From Planctomycetes bacterium RBG_16_41_13 (GTDB taxonomy: Bacteria; Planctomycetota; Brocadiia; Brocadiales; Brocadiaceae), in assembly GCA_001828295.1 (NCBI GenBank), contig MHYI01000030.1, forward strand, positions 4,773-9,985: a DNA stretch of 5,213 nt. Reading direction: 5' to 3'. The notes below the pieces were generated by a model. That model saw nothing but the letters and a program-made list of their open reading frames with translations, was not told where the DNA came from and did not search any database. Positions within the stretch are counted from its first letter, which is position 1, and every line of letters begins with the position of its first letter. A program made the position numbers and the translations under genes. Shown one piece after another: positions 5,198 to 5,213 of the stretch.

Positions 5198-5213
5198 GAT
5201 AGTGTATAGCAGG

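Overview
The window suggests an environmental bacterium of moderate-to-low GC. Several traits fit a planctomycete of the anammox (Brocadiales) type: codon usage rich in A/T, Shine-Dalgarno sites of the AAGGA/AGGGAG kind, a degenerate GCAGATT/GAAGATT heptamer array between genes, and the mix of DUF151 nuclease, UbiX and MazG-like genes. This placement is an inference from general resemblance; no marker gene here proves it.

Left part, minus strand (about 1140 down to 13): a well-formed sigma70-type promoter (1106-1133) precedes a DUF151 bifunctional-nuclease-family gene. Its stop codon lies only 3 nt before the mature 5' end of tRNA-Ser(UGA). A second serine tRNA, tRNA-Ser(GCU), follows, and then a small cysteine-rich protein of unknown function. 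No clear terminator is visible between these genes, so they may form one mixed mRNA/tRNA transcript.

Middle (1019-1474): a 456-nt divergent intergenic region holding, left to right, a hairpin leader of the DUF151 gene, the minus-strand promoter, a 13-unit array of degenerate 7-bp repeats (1195-1285), a near-consensus plus-strand promoter (TTGACA-N17-TATACT, 1311-1339), and a leader of about 130 nt that looks like a dispersed intergenic repeat. No gene is supported inside it.

Right part, plus strand (1475-5061): a tight five-gene operon: uppP (undecaprenyl-diphosphatase), a CPBP-family intramembrane protease, ubiX (prenyl-FMN synthase), a MazG-like nucleotide pyrophosphohydrolase and sppA (membrane-anchored S49 signal peptide peptidase). 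The junctions are an ATGA overlap, 10 nt, an ATGA overlap and 6 nt, so translational coupling is likely. Three of the five products are membrane proteins. UppP and UbiX both act on isoprenoid phosphates, and the CPBP protein and SppA are both membrane proteases, which gives the operon an envelope/isoprenoid character. The last 150 nt hold small AT-rich inverted repeats and only a weak terminator candidate.

I found no defence system, mobile element, CRISPR array or clearly new multi-gene system. The most unusual points are the mRNA stop/tRNA junction, the heptamer array between two strong divergent promoters, and the hairpin leader of the DUF151 gene.
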